NCBI RefSeq assembly: GCF_003931565.1
Contig: NZ_RRYI01000002.1
Location: 310,001 to 374,000 of the forward strand
Source: Caulobacter sp. 602-1
Lineage (GTDB): Bacteria > Pseudomonadota > Alphaproteobacteria > Caulobacterales > Caulobacteraceae
Reading direction: 5' to 3'
DNA length: 64,000 nt
The notes beneath the pieces are model-generated. The model searched no databases, was not told where the DNA came from, and saw nothing but the letters and a program-made list of their open reading frames with translations. Below are positions 34,944 through 43,828 of this stretch, piece after piece. Made by a program: the position numbers and the translations under genes. The number at the start of each line of letters is the position of its first letter. The first letter of the stretch is position 1.

Positions 34944-36815
34944 CTACTGCCCTGCTTCCTTCTGTCGGTAGAAGTCTCGCAGCACGAAGAACGCCGGTTT
35001 GCGCCGTCCCGTCGGCGAGACCAGTCCCTTACGGTTCCAGCCTTGCTGATAGATCGGATGCTGACGCCTGGGGCTGCGGAAGTCCTTGAGGATCCAGGGC
35101 GACATGCCGCGCAGGGTCGAGGCCTTGGCGGCCATGGCCAGGGTCTTCTCGTAGTACTTCTTCTGAAAGTCTTCGGAGAACTTGCGCATCAGCACAGGGT
35201 CGCTGAAGCCGGACAGGGCGTCGGCGCCGAATTCGGAGAACACCATCGGCTTGTCGGTGGCCTTCCAGGTCATGGCCGGCAGGCTGTCGAGCGTGTCGTC
35301 GCTGTACCAGCCGTTGTAGGTGTTGGCGGCCAGGACATCGAGCTTGTCGGCCAGCGGGTCGTTGAGGCCCATCTCGACTTGCTTGCCGTTTGGGCCGTCA
35401 TTGGTCTTGCGCGCCGTCAGCAGGGCGGCGGTGACCAGGCGGCTGTCGTCCAGCGCCCGGACGTCGTCGACCAACTGGTAGAGGAAGGCGTTGCGCGGTT
35501 CGGTGATCGGCGTCTCGTTGGCCACGCTCCACATGATGATCGAGGCGCGGTTGCGGTCGCGGCGGATATTGTCGGCCAGCATGTCCCGCGCCAGTTTCAG
35601 GGTGCGCGGATTGCCGAAGTCGACCAGCCAGTAGACGGGGATTTCGCTCCACACCAGCAGGCCCATCTCGTCGGCGATGCGGGTGGTGATCTCGCTGTGC
35701 GGATAGTGGGCGAGGCGCACGAAGTTGCCGTGCAGGCCCTCCTTCACCTCCGAGAGCAGGGCGCGGGCGCCGGCCTCGGTGATGGTCCGGGCCGGGTTGT
35801 CGCCGAACTCCTCCTCATGGACCGAGACGCCGCGCAGGAAAATCGGCTTGCCGTTCAGCAGGATCTCGCTGCCCTTGGTCTCGATCGTGCGGAAGCCGAC
35901 ACGGTCGGTCAGCTTGTCCTCGCCCGTCTGGACGACGACGTCATAGAGCTTGGGCTTCTCGGGCGACCAGCGAACCAGGCCCTTGGGCGCGGCGATCGAG
36001 GCGTTGAGCACGCCCTGGGGGTCTGTCTTGCCGGTGACGTCGAGGCCCAGCTCGGCGACGCGGACATGGACCTCCTGGTTGGCGGCCTGGGCCCCGTCCA
36101 GCTTCACGGTGGCGGCGATCTTTCCGTCCTTGGTCAGGCGCAGCCAAGCCTCGTCGACGAAGGTGCCGGGGGTGATGACCAGGCGCATCGGCCGGGTGAT
36201 CCCGCCATAGTTCTCCCAGTCGGTAACCGGCGGCGGCACGCCGTCGGTCTGGGGTGTGGAGTCGACGCCGACCGTGATCTGGTTGTTGCTGGCCCGCAAG
36301 GTCTCGGTGACCTCCATCGAGAACGGCGTGAAGCCGCCCTCGTGCTCGCCGACAGCCTTGCCGTTCAGGAAGACCTTGGCGGTGTAATTGACCGCCTCGA
36401 AGCGCAGGAAGGCGCGTTGGCCGGGCTTCAGCGCCGGGGCGTCGAAGCGCCGCTCGTACCACATCAGACCCTGGTAGTAGCGCAGGCTCGGATCGTGCCC
36501 GACCCAGCCCTGGGGCAGGGTGGCCGTGGGCGAGCGGTCCATGTCGTATTCGTAGAGGGCGTTGGGCCTGGACTTGGTCACGGCGTCGACATCGACGTCG
36601 TCATAGCGGCGGTGACCCTCGCCGGGCGCGCCGCGGTGGAAGCCGGCTAGGCCGTCGCGATAGGGATCGACCGAGTAATGCCAGGTCCCCGAGAGATCCT
36701 GGCCGTCGCGATTCTCGGCCCGGGTCAGAGTGGGGGAGGAGGCCGACGCGCCCAGCGGCGCCAGCAGGGCCAGAGCGCACGCCGCGGCGACCAGAGCCTT
36801 CAATCCCGTTCCCAT
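34944..36815 (-). CDS. secreted glycoside hydrolase family 2 beta-glucuronidase
   Basis: The 623-residue GH2 enzyme has a signal peptide (~1-26, LGASAS) and then the sugar-binding, immunoglobulin-like and TIM-barrel domains. The acid/base is E434 in MWSVANE and the nucleophile E528 in VFSEFGADAL. The NxK motif (N594, K596 in WNRKG), close to the C-terminus, is the pair that in beta-glucuronidases contacts the sugar carboxylate and separates them from beta-galactosidases. It should release glucuronate from glucuronides in the periplasm. I chose the ATG at 36815, with GGAGGAAC 6 bp upstream. A copy of the manD operator lies 73 bp before it. The upstream TBDR has its own terminator. Confidence 0.93.
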   Translation of the reverse strand: MGTGLKALVAAACALALLAPLGASASSPTLTRAENRDGQDLSGTWHYSVDPYRDGLAGFHRGAPGEGHRRYDDVDVDAVTKSRPNALYEYDMDRSPTATLPQGWVGHDPSLRYYQGLMWYERRFDAPALKPGQRAFLRFEAVNYTAKVFLNGKAVGEHEGGFTPFSMEVTETLRASNNQITVGVDSTPQTDGVPPPVTDWENYGGITRPMRLVITPGTFVDEAWLRLTKDGKIAATVKLDGAQAANQEVHVRVAELGLDVTGKTDPQGVLNASIAAPKGLVRWSPEKPKLYDVVVQTGEDKLTDRVGFRTIETKGSEILLNGKPIFLRGVSVHEEEFGDNPARTITEAGARALLSEVKEGLHGNFVRLAHYPHSEITTRIADEMGLLVWSEIPVYWLVDFGNPRTLKLARDMLADNIRRDRNRASIIMWSVANETPITEPRNAFLYQLVDDVRALDDSRLVTAALLTARKTNDGPNGKQVEMGLNDPLADKLDVLAANTYNGWYSDDTLDSLPAMTWKATDKPMVFSEFGADALSGFSDPVLMRKFSEDFQKKYYEKTLAMAAKASTLRGMSPWILKDFRSPRRQHPIYQQGWNRKGLVSPTGRRKPAFFVLRDFYRQKEAGQ

Positions 36816-36888
36816 CACGCGTTCCTCCAGCAGCCGTTCGGCTTTGTCGCAGAGGTTGAAGCATGGCCCGCGGCCAGGGCGCAAGGAA

Positions 36889-36906
36889 AAGTGGTCAGGC
36901 CACTTT
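36889..36906. promoter_or_regulatory. second, identical copy of the manD-type operator, before the beta-glucuronidase gene
   Basis: These 18 bases are identical to 24852-24869. They lie in the 146-bp gap between the TBDR terminator and the beta-glucuronidase start, 73 bp before the ATG. An exact 18-bp match at two uronate genes 12 kb apart, both intergenic, is unlikely by chance. Confidence 0.75.
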
Positions 36907-36910
36907 GCGT

Positions 36911-36948
36911 AAAGAAAAGGGCGGCCAGGTCCTCGGACCCGGCCGCCC
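36911..36948 (-). terminator. intrinsic terminator after the TBDR at 36962
   Basis: On the minus strand a 14-bp stem with one G-T pair (36948-36935 with 36932-36919) is followed by TTTTCTTT. It is 13 bp past the stop codon. Confidence 0.9.
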
Positions 36949-36961
36949 TCGTCGGATCGGC

Positions 36962-39463
36962 TTAGAAGCTCTTGCGAACCGTCAGGCCGTAGGTGCGCGG
37001 CGCGTTCGGATAGCCGCTATAGCTGCCGTCCTGGGCCACCGTCGGGAAGGCCGAGATCAGGCTTTCGTCGTTGGTCAGGTTACGGGCCCACAGGCCGATT
37101 TCCAGTTGGCCGGCGGTCTGGATCACGCCGACGCTGGCGTTGACGACATCGGTGCCGTAGCTGGCCAGGGCCGGCGACACGGTTTCCGTCAGCTGAACCT
37201 TGCTGCTGTGGTCGTATTCCACGCGCGCATAGCCCTGCCAGTTCTCGGAGATGTCGTGGTTGATCGTCGCCGAGGTCGAGAACGACCACTTGGCGATGCC
37301 GGCCGGGGTGTCGCCCGTCAGATTGCGGAAGTTCGGACGACGGCCGGTGGTCGGGTCGACCGGACAGCGAACCGTGTCGTAAGCCACGCAGGCCGCGCCG
37401 GTGAAGCTGTCATACTTCGGATCGAGATAGGTGACCGAAGCGGCCAGGTTCAGCCATTGCACCGGACGCCAGGCGCTGTCGACTTCGAAGCCCTTCACCG
37501 ACTCCTCGCCGGCGTTGACCAGGCTGTAGCCGAGGCCGGTGAAGGCGTTGGACTGGAAGCCCTTGATCGACTGCTTGAAGGCCGCGATGTTGGCGTAGCC
37601 GCCCGGGAAGCTGGCCTTCACGCCCAGTTCGTAGACGTCGACGTTTTCCGGCTGGGCGGTGCGGCCCACGCCGTTGGCGTTCGGCGGACGGCTGTCGGAC
37701 GACAGGTTGAAGGCGCCGGCCTTCCAGCCCGTGGAGTAGCTGGCATAGGCGTTGATCGCGCCGAAGTCATAAGCCGCGCGAACGGCGTAGGTGACCTTGT
37801 CGCCCTTCAGTCGGCCGGACTCGGCGGCGTTCGGATAGTTGACCGGGCCGTGGGTCGGGTCGTTGCCGTAGAAGAACTGCAGGGCGCCGAGGGCGCTATA
37901 CAGGTTGCCCGGCAGACCCAGGGCGGGGAACTGCGGCACGGCGCCCAGGTTCAGCGAAGAGAATGGGTCGTTCAGGGCGACGTTCGAACGGGCCTTCTTC
38001 GTGTCGTTCATGTAGGCGAGGCCGCCGGTCAGGGTCAGCTTTTCGGTGACCTTGTAGTCGAACTGGCTGAACAGCGAGTACGACTCCTGCTTCATCTTGT
38101 AATAGTCGTTGATGCCTTGGCCGGGCTGGAAGTAGGTCAAGCCGGGGCGCACCAGCGTGGGCGTCGCCAGGCTCTGCAGGAATTCCAGGGCGTACAGGTT
38201 CGACCGGCCGGTCAGGGCCGGGCGGAGCGTGGCGGGCAGGGCGCCCAGCAGCGCCGCCGGAACCGGGCCCGACAGGGCTTCGGCGAACGCGCGGATGTCG
38301 TTGCCGTAGGTGACGGTGCGGCCGGTATCCAGCTTTTCATTCTGGTAGAAGCCGCCGATCAGCCAGTTGAGCGGACCATCGCTGTTCGACGCCAGGCGCA
38401 CTTCTTGGGTGAAGGTCTTGATGGTGTTGGCGGTGCGGTTGTTGGAGATGTCCGCGCCGGTGAAGTCGATGTCCTGGAACGAGGCGTTCTTCTGGTTCCG
38501 GTAGGCCGTGATCGCGGTCAGCTTTGCGAAGCCGAGGTCATGGTCGAGCTGGCCCGAAACGCCCTTGCCCGACAGCTTGTTCTCGGGGTCGGTGTTGAAG
38601 ATGACGTCGCGGTCGAAGATCTTGGTGGTGTCGCTGATCGGCTTCTTCAGCAAGCCGCCGATGGCGAGGGTGGCCGGACCGTTGTAGATCGAGGTCACGC
38701 CGCAGCAGGTCTCGTTGATCTTGTTGTAGTCGGCGATGACGCGGAACGAGGTCTTGTCGGTCGGTTCCCACAGCATGTCGCCGCGGATCGACCAGCGATC
38801 GCGGTCGTTGACGTCGTTGCCGGTCGTCGTGTTGGTGAAGAAGCCGTCGCGCTTGTTCAGGCTGCCCGAAAGGCGGACCGCGAGGGTCTCGCTGAGCGGG
38901 CCGGTGATCGTGCCCTTGATCTGGCGGGCGTTGTAGTTGCCGTAGGTGCCTTCGACCTTACCGCCGAACTCGAACTGCGGCTTCTTGGTCACGATGCTGA
39001 TCGCGCCGGCCGACACGTTCTTGCCGAACAGGGTCGATTGCGGGCCGCGCAGAACCTCGACGCGCTCGATCTCGGGCAGGTCGTCCAGGGCGGCGGCGGA
39101 GCGGCTGCGATAGACGCCGTCGATGAAGATGCCGACCGAGCTTTCAATGCCGTCGTTGCCGTTGCCATTGCCGAAGCCGCGGATGACGAAGTTGGTCTGG
39201 CCCGCGGCGTTGAATTGCTGGACCTTCAGCGACGGAACGACCGACTGCAGGTCGATCAGGTCGCGGACCTGGGCCCGTTCGATGGTTTGCTGACCCGTGA
39301 CGGCGACCGAGATCGGCACGTCCTGCAGAGTCTGTTCGCGCTTGGTGGCGGTGACGACGATTTCGGCGATCGAGTTGCTGTCAGCCTGGGTGGTTTGCGC
39401 GTAGGCGGGCGCCGCGATGGCGAGCGCGAGGGCCGAGACCCCTAGCATGTGGACGTTTCTCAT
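36962..39463 (-). CDS. TonB-dependent receptor (sphingomonad-type)
   Basis: The 833-residue receptor has a signal peptide (~1-23, AAPAYAQ), the TonB box AEIVVTATKR, a plug with QTLQDVPISVAVTG, NFVIRGFGNGNGNDG and RVEVLRGPQSTLFGKNVSAGAISIVTKKP, and a barrel ending LTVRKSF. This subgroup is common in sphingomonads and caulobacters, with varied ligands. I chose the ATG at 39463 with GGGAG 7 bp upstream; an extended frame adds a Lys/Glu-rich tail before the signal peptide. It is terminated before the beta-glucuronidase gene and divergent from a TetR regulator, so the TetR protein is the likelier controller. Confidence 0.92.
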   Translation of the reverse strand: MRNVHMLGVSALALAIAAPAYAQTTQADSNSIAEIVVTATKREQTLQDVPISVAVTGQQTIERAQVRDLIDLQSVVPSLKVQQFNAAGQTNFVIRGFGNGNGNDGIESSVGIFIDGVYRSRSAAALDDLPEIERVEVLRGPQSTLFGKNVSAGAISIVTKKPQFEFGGKVEGTYGNYNARQIKGTITGPLSETLAVRLSGSLNKRDGFFTNTTTGNDVNDRDRWSIRGDMLWEPTDKTSFRVIADYNKINETCCGVTSIYNGPATLAIGGLLKKPISDTTKIFDRDVIFNTDPENKLSGKGVSGQLDHDLGFAKLTAITAYRNQKNASFQDIDFTGADISNNRTANTIKTFTQEVRLASNSDGPLNWLIGGFYQNEKLDTGRTVTYGNDIRAFAEALSGPVPAALLGALPATLRPALTGRSNLYALEFLQSLATPTLVRPGLTYFQPGQGINDYYKMKQESYSLFSQFDYKVTEKLTLTGGLAYMNDTKKARSNVALNDPFSSLNLGAVPQFPALGLPGNLYSALGALQFFYGNDPTHGPVNYPNAAESGRLKGDKVTYAVRAAYDFGAINAYASYSTGWKAGAFNLSSDSRPPNANGVGRTAQPENVDVYELGVKASFPGGYANIAAFKQSIKGFQSNAFTGLGYSLVNAGEESVKGFEVDSAWRPVQWLNLAASVTYLDPKYDSFTGAACVAYDTVRCPVDPTTGRRPNFRNLTGDTPAGIAKWSFSTSATINHDISENWQGYARVEYDHSSKVQLTETVSPALASYGTDVVNASVGVIQTAGQLEIGLWARNLTNDESLISAFPTVAQDGSYSGYPNAPRTYGLTVRKSF

Positions 39464-39714
39464 AACGAACTCCCTGTTTTTCTTTATTATCGGCCGCTTT
39501 TCTTCCCATCCCGCCTCGAGCAATCGCGGATTTATTTTGGGGAAGAGCGGGCGTGTTGACGTGAGGGAAGGGCGATCCTGGCCGACCGCGCGAACCGCAG
39601 AGAGCGGTCACGAGCCCTTGGCCTAGGATGAAGACGCTTTGCGTCATGTTTCCGCCCCAGCGCGAACGGCTTGCATCCGTCCGCAACTGACGCTGATTTT
39701 AATATGACCTCGAT

Positions 39715-39734
39715 ATTCTAGCGCAAGTTAGAAT
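39715..39734. promoter_or_regulatory. inverted repeat, candidate TetR operator, in a 367-bp divergent promoter region
   Basis: ATTCTA (39715-39720) and TAGAAT (39729-39734) form a symmetric pair with an 8-bp spacer, in the AT-rich core of the region between the TBDR start (39463) and the TetR start (39831). I see no gene in the rest of that region. Confidence 0.4.
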
Positions 39735-39830
39735 TTTCGGTTTGCAGCAGAACGGGTTCGGGTGATGCTGGAAGGCATCGGTAGTCGCTCGACGCAAGAA
39801 TCGTGCGCGCCCGTGGAGGAGAGACAGCGG

Positions 39831-40505
39831 TTGGCTAAGGGGGCAGACCCTGTGGCCCTGACGTCCCGGGGCCTTGGGGACGACATCAGGCCGATGGCGC
39901 AGAGCCAAAAGTCGGTGAAGAAGCGCGAGGCGATCCTGCGCGCGGCCATCGAGATCATCAACGCCAAGGGCTTCGCCGCGGCCACGATGACCGATATCGC
40001 CGCCGCCCTCGATCTGAAGGACGCGGCGCTCTACTACTACTTCCCCAATAAGCAGGCCCTGGCCTATGCCGGCCATCAGCGGTCGCTGGAGCGGTTTGAA
40101 GCCATCCTGGTCAAGGTTGACGCCGACGGCGGCACGGGCCTGTGCAAGCTGCGGCGTTTCCTGCAGGCCCTGCTGGACGACGCTGTCGACAACGGGCCGC
40201 AGCTTTATTTTGGCGACAGCTCCTATCTTGACCAGGATCAGCGCCAAGCGATCGAGGCCTGGACCGCGCGGCTTTCCAGGCGGCTGGAGCGATTTCTGGA
40301 AGAGGGTATGGCCGACGGCACCATCGCGCCGTGCGAGCCGGCTCTGGTGGTGCAGCTGATGGTGGGCATGTTGATCTGGCTGACCAAGTGGGCCCCGGGG
40401 ACGCCAGGCCTGACCAACCAGCGCCTGCTGGACGCTATCGAAGCCCTGGCCATGAAGGGCCTGGCCGGTCCTAAAGCCCCAGCTCCGCCCGAAGCCTGCG
40501 GGTAA
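39831..40505 (+). CDS. TetR-family transcriptional regulator
   Basis: The 224-residue regulator has a TetR_N helix-turn-helix (AILRAAIEIINAKGFAAATMTDIAAALDLKDAALYYYFPNK; HTH ~47-67) and an all-helical ligand domain. The start is ambiguous. The TTG at 39831 has a strong GGAGGAGAG 7 bp upstream and is chosen; GTG/ATG at 39762/39765 and ATG at 39894 are in frame but have weaker sites. Divergent from the TBDR at 39463 across a region with a candidate operator, it most likely represses that receptor. Its last 35 bp overlap the 3' end of the opposing YjbR-like gene. Confidence 0.9.
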   Translation: MAKGADPVALTSRGLGDDIRPMAQSQKSVKKREAILRAAIEIINAKGFAAATMTDIAAALDLKDAALYYYFPNKQALAYAGHQRSLERFEAILVKVDADGGTGLCKLRRFLQALLDDAVDNGPQLYFGDSSYLDQDQRQAIEAWTARLSRRLERFLEEGMADGTIAPCEPALVVQLMVGMLIWLTKWAPGTPGLTNQRLLDAIEALAMKGLAGPKAPAPPEACG

Positions 40506-40821
40506 GCTTGGCGGCGACCAGGCCATGGGCGCTCCTCACCCAGTCGGCCACTTCGTCGGCGTCCAACTCGCCCAGCTCCGCGAAATGCACCCACCGCGCG
40601 CGCGCCAGGTAGGGGGCGGGTCTGGCGCGACCGGTCTGCGTCAGCACCTCGAACGCCACGTCCGAGGCCTTGAACGAGATCCCGCCGCCCAGGGTGACAC
40701 CCTCGCCGCGGACGGCGAACATCTTGCCGCCCACCTTGAAAACATGATCGTCGCCCCACTGAACGGACATAGTGGCGCCCGGCAGGGCCAAGCACGCTTC
40801 GTCGAACGCTTCGGGGGTCAT
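40471..40821 (-). CDS. MmcQ/YjbR-family protein
   Basis: The 116-residue protein has the CyaY-like fold of the YjbR family: [41 protein letters not shown], then WVHFAELGELDADEVADWVRSAHGLVAAKL. It is often annotated as DNA-binding, but its function is not settled. The start codon overlaps the msrA stop (TGATG), which shows translational coupling. The 3' end overlaps the end of the convergent TetR gene by 35 bp. Confidence 0.9.
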   Translation of the reverse strand: MTPEAFDEACLALPGATMSVQWGDDHVFKVGGKMFAVRGEGVTLGGGISFKASDVAFEVLTQTGRARPAPYLARARWVHFAELGELDADEVADWVRSAHGLVAAKLTRRLRAELGL

Positions 40822-41486
40822 CAGGCCGAAACACCCACCCCGATTGGGCAGACCACGCCCGTGCCGCCAATGCCGCAATAGCCGTCCGGATTCTTGGCCA
40901 GGTACTGCTGGTGGTAGTCCTCGGCGAAATAGAACGGGCCGGCGGCGGCGATCTCGGTGGTGATGGTCCCCAGGCCCTTGGCCGACAGGGCCTGCTGATA
41001 GGCTTCCTTCGACTCCACGGCCGCGGAGCCTTGCGCGTCGTTGGTGACATAGAGGCCCGAGCGGTACTGCGTGCCGATGTCGCCGCCCTGGCGCATGCCC
41101 TGGGTCGGATCATGGTTCTCCCAGAAGGTCTTCAGCAGCGCCTCGTAGGTGACGATCCTCGGGTCGAACACCACCAGCACGACCTCGGCGTGCCCGGTGC
41201 GGCCGGTGCAGACCTCTTCATAGGTCGGGTTCGGCGTGATCCCGGCCGCGTAGCCGGCGGCGGTCACATAGACGCCCGGGACCTGCCAGAACACGCGCTC
41301 GACGCCCCAGAAGCATCCCATGGCCAGGATTGCCGTCTCCAGGCCGTCCGGATAGGGACCCTTGAGCGGACGGCCGTTGACGAAGTGCGTCTCCGCCGTC
41401 GGAATGGGTTGCGGACGACCGGGCAGGGCCGTCTCGGCGGTGGGTGTCTCGCTCAGCTTCTCTGGGGTCTTGGTCGACGACGGCAT
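40821..41486 (-). CDS. msrA: peptide-methionine (S)-S-oxide reductase MsrA
   Basis: The 221-residue enzyme reduces the S-form of methionine sulfoxide in oxidised proteins. The catalytic Cys is in [12 protein letters not shown] (~57), followed by the family blocks [26 protein letters not shown] and [46 protein letters not shown] is near the end and carries likely resolving cysteines. An N-terminal ~45-residue extension is Pro/Thr-rich and lacks a clear signal peptide. It lies upstream of, and coupled to, the YjbR-like gene. Confidence 0.96.
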   Translation of the reverse strand: MPSSTKTPEKLSETPTAETALPGRPQPIPTAETHFVNGRPLKGPYPDGLETAILAMGCFWGVERVFWQVPGVYVTAAGYAAGITPNPTYEEVCTGRTGHAEVVLVVFDPRIVTYEALLKTFWENHDPTQGMRQGGDIGTQYRSGLYVTNDAQGSAAVESKEAYQQALSAKGLGTITTEIAAAGPFYFAEDYHQQYLAKNPDGYCGIGGTGVVCPIGVGVSA

Positions 41487-41638
41487 GGCGGCCTTCCGAG
41501 GCGGGAATCCTTGCGCCTCGATATAAACGCTCGCCTCGCCGGTTTCATCCGGGAACGCGCTTGCTACCTGTCGGTCCCTGAGTATATTGCGCGCCTTCCC
41601 GCGCCGGGGGTCTCAACCACCCCCGACTCGTGTGCGCT

Positions 41639-41728
41639 GGTGAGGTGGCCGAGTGGTTGAAGGCGCACGCCTGGAACGCGTGTATAGGGGAAACTCTATC
41701 GAGGGTTCGAATCCCTCTCTCACCGCCA
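41639..41728 (+). tRNA. tRNA-Ser (anticodon GGA), CCA encoded
   Basis: The 90-nt class II tRNA has an acceptor stem (GGTGAGG with TCTCACC, one G-T pair), an anticodon loop CTGGAAC at 41671-41677 (anticodon GGA, 41673-41675), a long variable arm, a T arm GAGGG-TTCGAAT-CCCTC (41701-41717), discriminator G and CCA at 41726-41728. It is in the gap between msrA and the esterase gene. Confidence 0.97.
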
Positions 41729-41810
41729 CGCCCTCGTGGGCGCGGCCGCGCCATTTCCGCCTGGGCAGGTTCCGGCCGACGGCGCCGTCACGCGATCGCT
41801 TCGGCCGCTT

Positions 41811-43760
41811 TTAATCGACCGTGATTTCGAAGGGGCCTGCCGGCAGGTCTTCGCTGTTGAACAGGTTGACGAACGGGGAGTCGCTCCAGGCGTAGCGGAT
41901 GGCGCGGATCTCGGGCCGGTTGGCGCCGGCCAGGGTCACGTGATCGCCCTTGGCCACGGCCGTGGCGTAGCGGCACCGTCGATCACCGTCGCAGACTTCG
42001 AAGCCGATGGCGGTGTCGCCGCTATAGGTGCGCAGGCCGTCCGCGGTGTCCCTGAAGCGCACGACCAGATCGTCGCCCGAGCGCGTCACGGTCACGGGAG
42101 AGGGGCTTTGCGCCACCGTCTCGGCGTAGGCCACGCGTCGTGCGGTCAAGGCGAGCCGGGCGCCCACGACGGTCTTCTGGCCCGGGTGGATGTCGTAGCG
42201 GTCGCCGATGTCGATGATCGAGGTCAGGCCGACGCGGTTCAGGGTCTGAGCCGTCCGCCGCTGCTGCTCGCGCACCTCGGCGGTCTTCGATGCGCCCGGG
42301 CGGTCGCTGACCGGGCCATAGTTCGGGAGCTGCGCCAGCACGAAGGGCAGGTCGGGCGCGCCAAAAGCCGCGCGCCATTGATGGATCAACGCCGGCAGAA
42401 GGCGACCGAAGGCCGGTGGGTCGTAGACGTTGGACTCGCCCTGATACCAGGCGACCCCTTTGACGGTGTAGGCCGTCACGGGCGCGACCATGCCGTTATA
42501 GAGGCTGCCGGCGCCCTTGGTCGGATCCCAGGGCGTCACCGGGACATCGCCCAGCGCGTCCAGGGGCGCCGACACGCGATAGCGCCAGGCTTCGGGCAGG
42601 GGGAGTTTCGATCCGTCGGCCATGGCCAGGTAGCGCTGGTCGTCGGTGTCGTACAGCCCGCCGGAGCCGCCTGAGTCGAGCACGCGGACCGCGACGACGT
42701 TTCGACCGGCCACGAGCAGACCCTTGGGCAGGGCGTAGGCGCGGCGGGTCGTGCGACCCTCGATGCCGCCAACCCGCACGCCGTTGACGAAGGTGGTGTC
42801 GCTGTCGTCGATCAGGCCCAGAGCGATGCGCGCGGCGCCTTCGGCTTGGGCCTTGGTCAGGGTGAAGTCGGCGCGATACCAGACCGCGCCGTTGAAGCTG
42901 GCCAGTTCCGGGTCTCCGAGCCGTTCCCACACCCTTGTCGGACGGACCGGCTTCCAGCCGGCGTCATCGAAATCGGGCCGGGCCCAGGCGGCCTTGGCCT
43001 TGGCGTCCGGTTCATGGGCCACCCACCAGTCCTCGAAATAGCGCGCCTGCCGCGCCTCGCCGGCTTGCGGATCCTTGGCGTAGAGGGCCAGACGGTCCAG
43101 GGCGTCATCATAGGTCTTCAGCGGCCTCAGTCCGTTCTCGCCGATCCAGGCCTGGGTTTGCGTACCGCCCCAGGTGGAGCTGATGAAGCCGACCGTCACG
43201 CCGAAATGGGCCTGCAGCGCCTTGGCCATGAAGTAGCAGGCGGCCGAAGCCGGTCCGATGCTCTTCGGCGACGCCAGGGCCCAGCCGCTGACGGCCTTGG
43301 CCTCTTCGAGCGGGCGGGCGGCGACATCCCGCCCGATGTCGGTGAACCGCAGCCGCGGGTTTTCCGAGTCGCGGACCTCGTTGCCGCCATTGGTGGCGTC
43401 CTGCAGCTTGAGCCCCATGTTCGACTGCCCGGCGCAGAACCACACCTCCCCGACCATGACGTCGCTAAGCACGGTTCGCGTGCCTCGGTCGGAGACGGAG
43501 AGCGTGTAGGGGCCGCCGGCGCTCATGGGTCTGGTCATCACCGACCAACGGCCGTTCGCGTCGGCGGTGGTCGTCAGGCTCTGATCGGCGATGTCGACGC
43601 GCAGAGCCGCGCCGGGGTCGGCCCGGCCGCTGAGGCGAACGGGTTCGCCCCGCTGCAGAACGGCATGATCGCCGAAGAGATTGGTGAAGCGGGGGGCCTC
43701 GGCCAGGGCCGGACCGCACCACAGGGTTCCGGCCAAGGCCAGAGCGGAAAAGCGTTTCAT
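41811..43760 (-). CDS. secreted sialate/acetylxylan-type O-acetylesterase (SGNH)
   Basis: The 649-residue enzyme has a signal peptide (~1-21, GPALAE). Its split SGNH hydrolase domain has the nucleophile Ser in CAGQSNM (~114) and the catalytic Asp/His in DIHPGQK near residue 548. A jelly-roll domain is inserted at ~265-395 (FNGAVWYRADFTLTKAQAEG, TFVNGVRVGG), as in the family annotated as sialate O-acetylesterase. In plant- and algal-polymer loci these proteins remove acetyl groups from sugars. Bacterial alginate is acetylated on mannuronate, so a deacetylation role fits the lyase genes nearby, but this is inference. It lies 68 bp after the gntR gene on the same strand, with GAGGAAACGGA before the start. 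Confidence 0.88.
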   Translation of the reverse strand: MKRFSALALAGTLWCGPALAEAPRFTNLFGDHAVLQRGEPVRLSGRADPGAALRVDIADQSLTTTADANGRWSVMTRPMSAGGPYTLSVSDRGTRTVLSDVMVGEVWFCAGQSNMGLKLQDATNGGNEVRDSENPRLRFTDIGRDVAARPLEEAKAVSGWALASPKSIGPASAACYFMAKALQAHFGVTVGFISSTWGGTQTQAWIGENGLRPLKTYDDALDRLALYAKDPQAGEARQARYFEDWWVAHEPDAKAKAAWARPDFDDAGWKPVRPTRVWERLGDPELASFNGAVWYRADFTLTKAQAEGAARIALGLIDDSDTTFVNGVRVGGIEGRTTRRAYALPKGLLVAGRNVVAVRVLDSGGSGGLYDTDDQRYLAMADGSKLPLPEAWRYRVSAPLDALGDVPVTPWDPTKGAGSLYNGMVAPVTAYTVKGVAWYQGESNVYDPPAFGRLLPALIHQWRAAFGAPDLPFVLAQLPNYGPVSDRPGASKTAEVREQQRRTAQTLNRVGLTSIIDIGDRYDIHPGQKTVVGARLALTARRVAYAETVAQSPSPVTVTRSGDDLVVRFRDTADGLRTYSGDTAIGFEVCDGDRRCRYATAVAKGDHVTLAGANRPEIRAIRYAWSDSPFVNLFNSEDLPAGPFEITVD

Positions 43761-43828
43761 TCCGTTTCCTCGATCGTCGCCGGCCCGGTTCGTCCGCCAG
43801 GGCTCGGTGGGCCGTATGGTGTTGGGCG

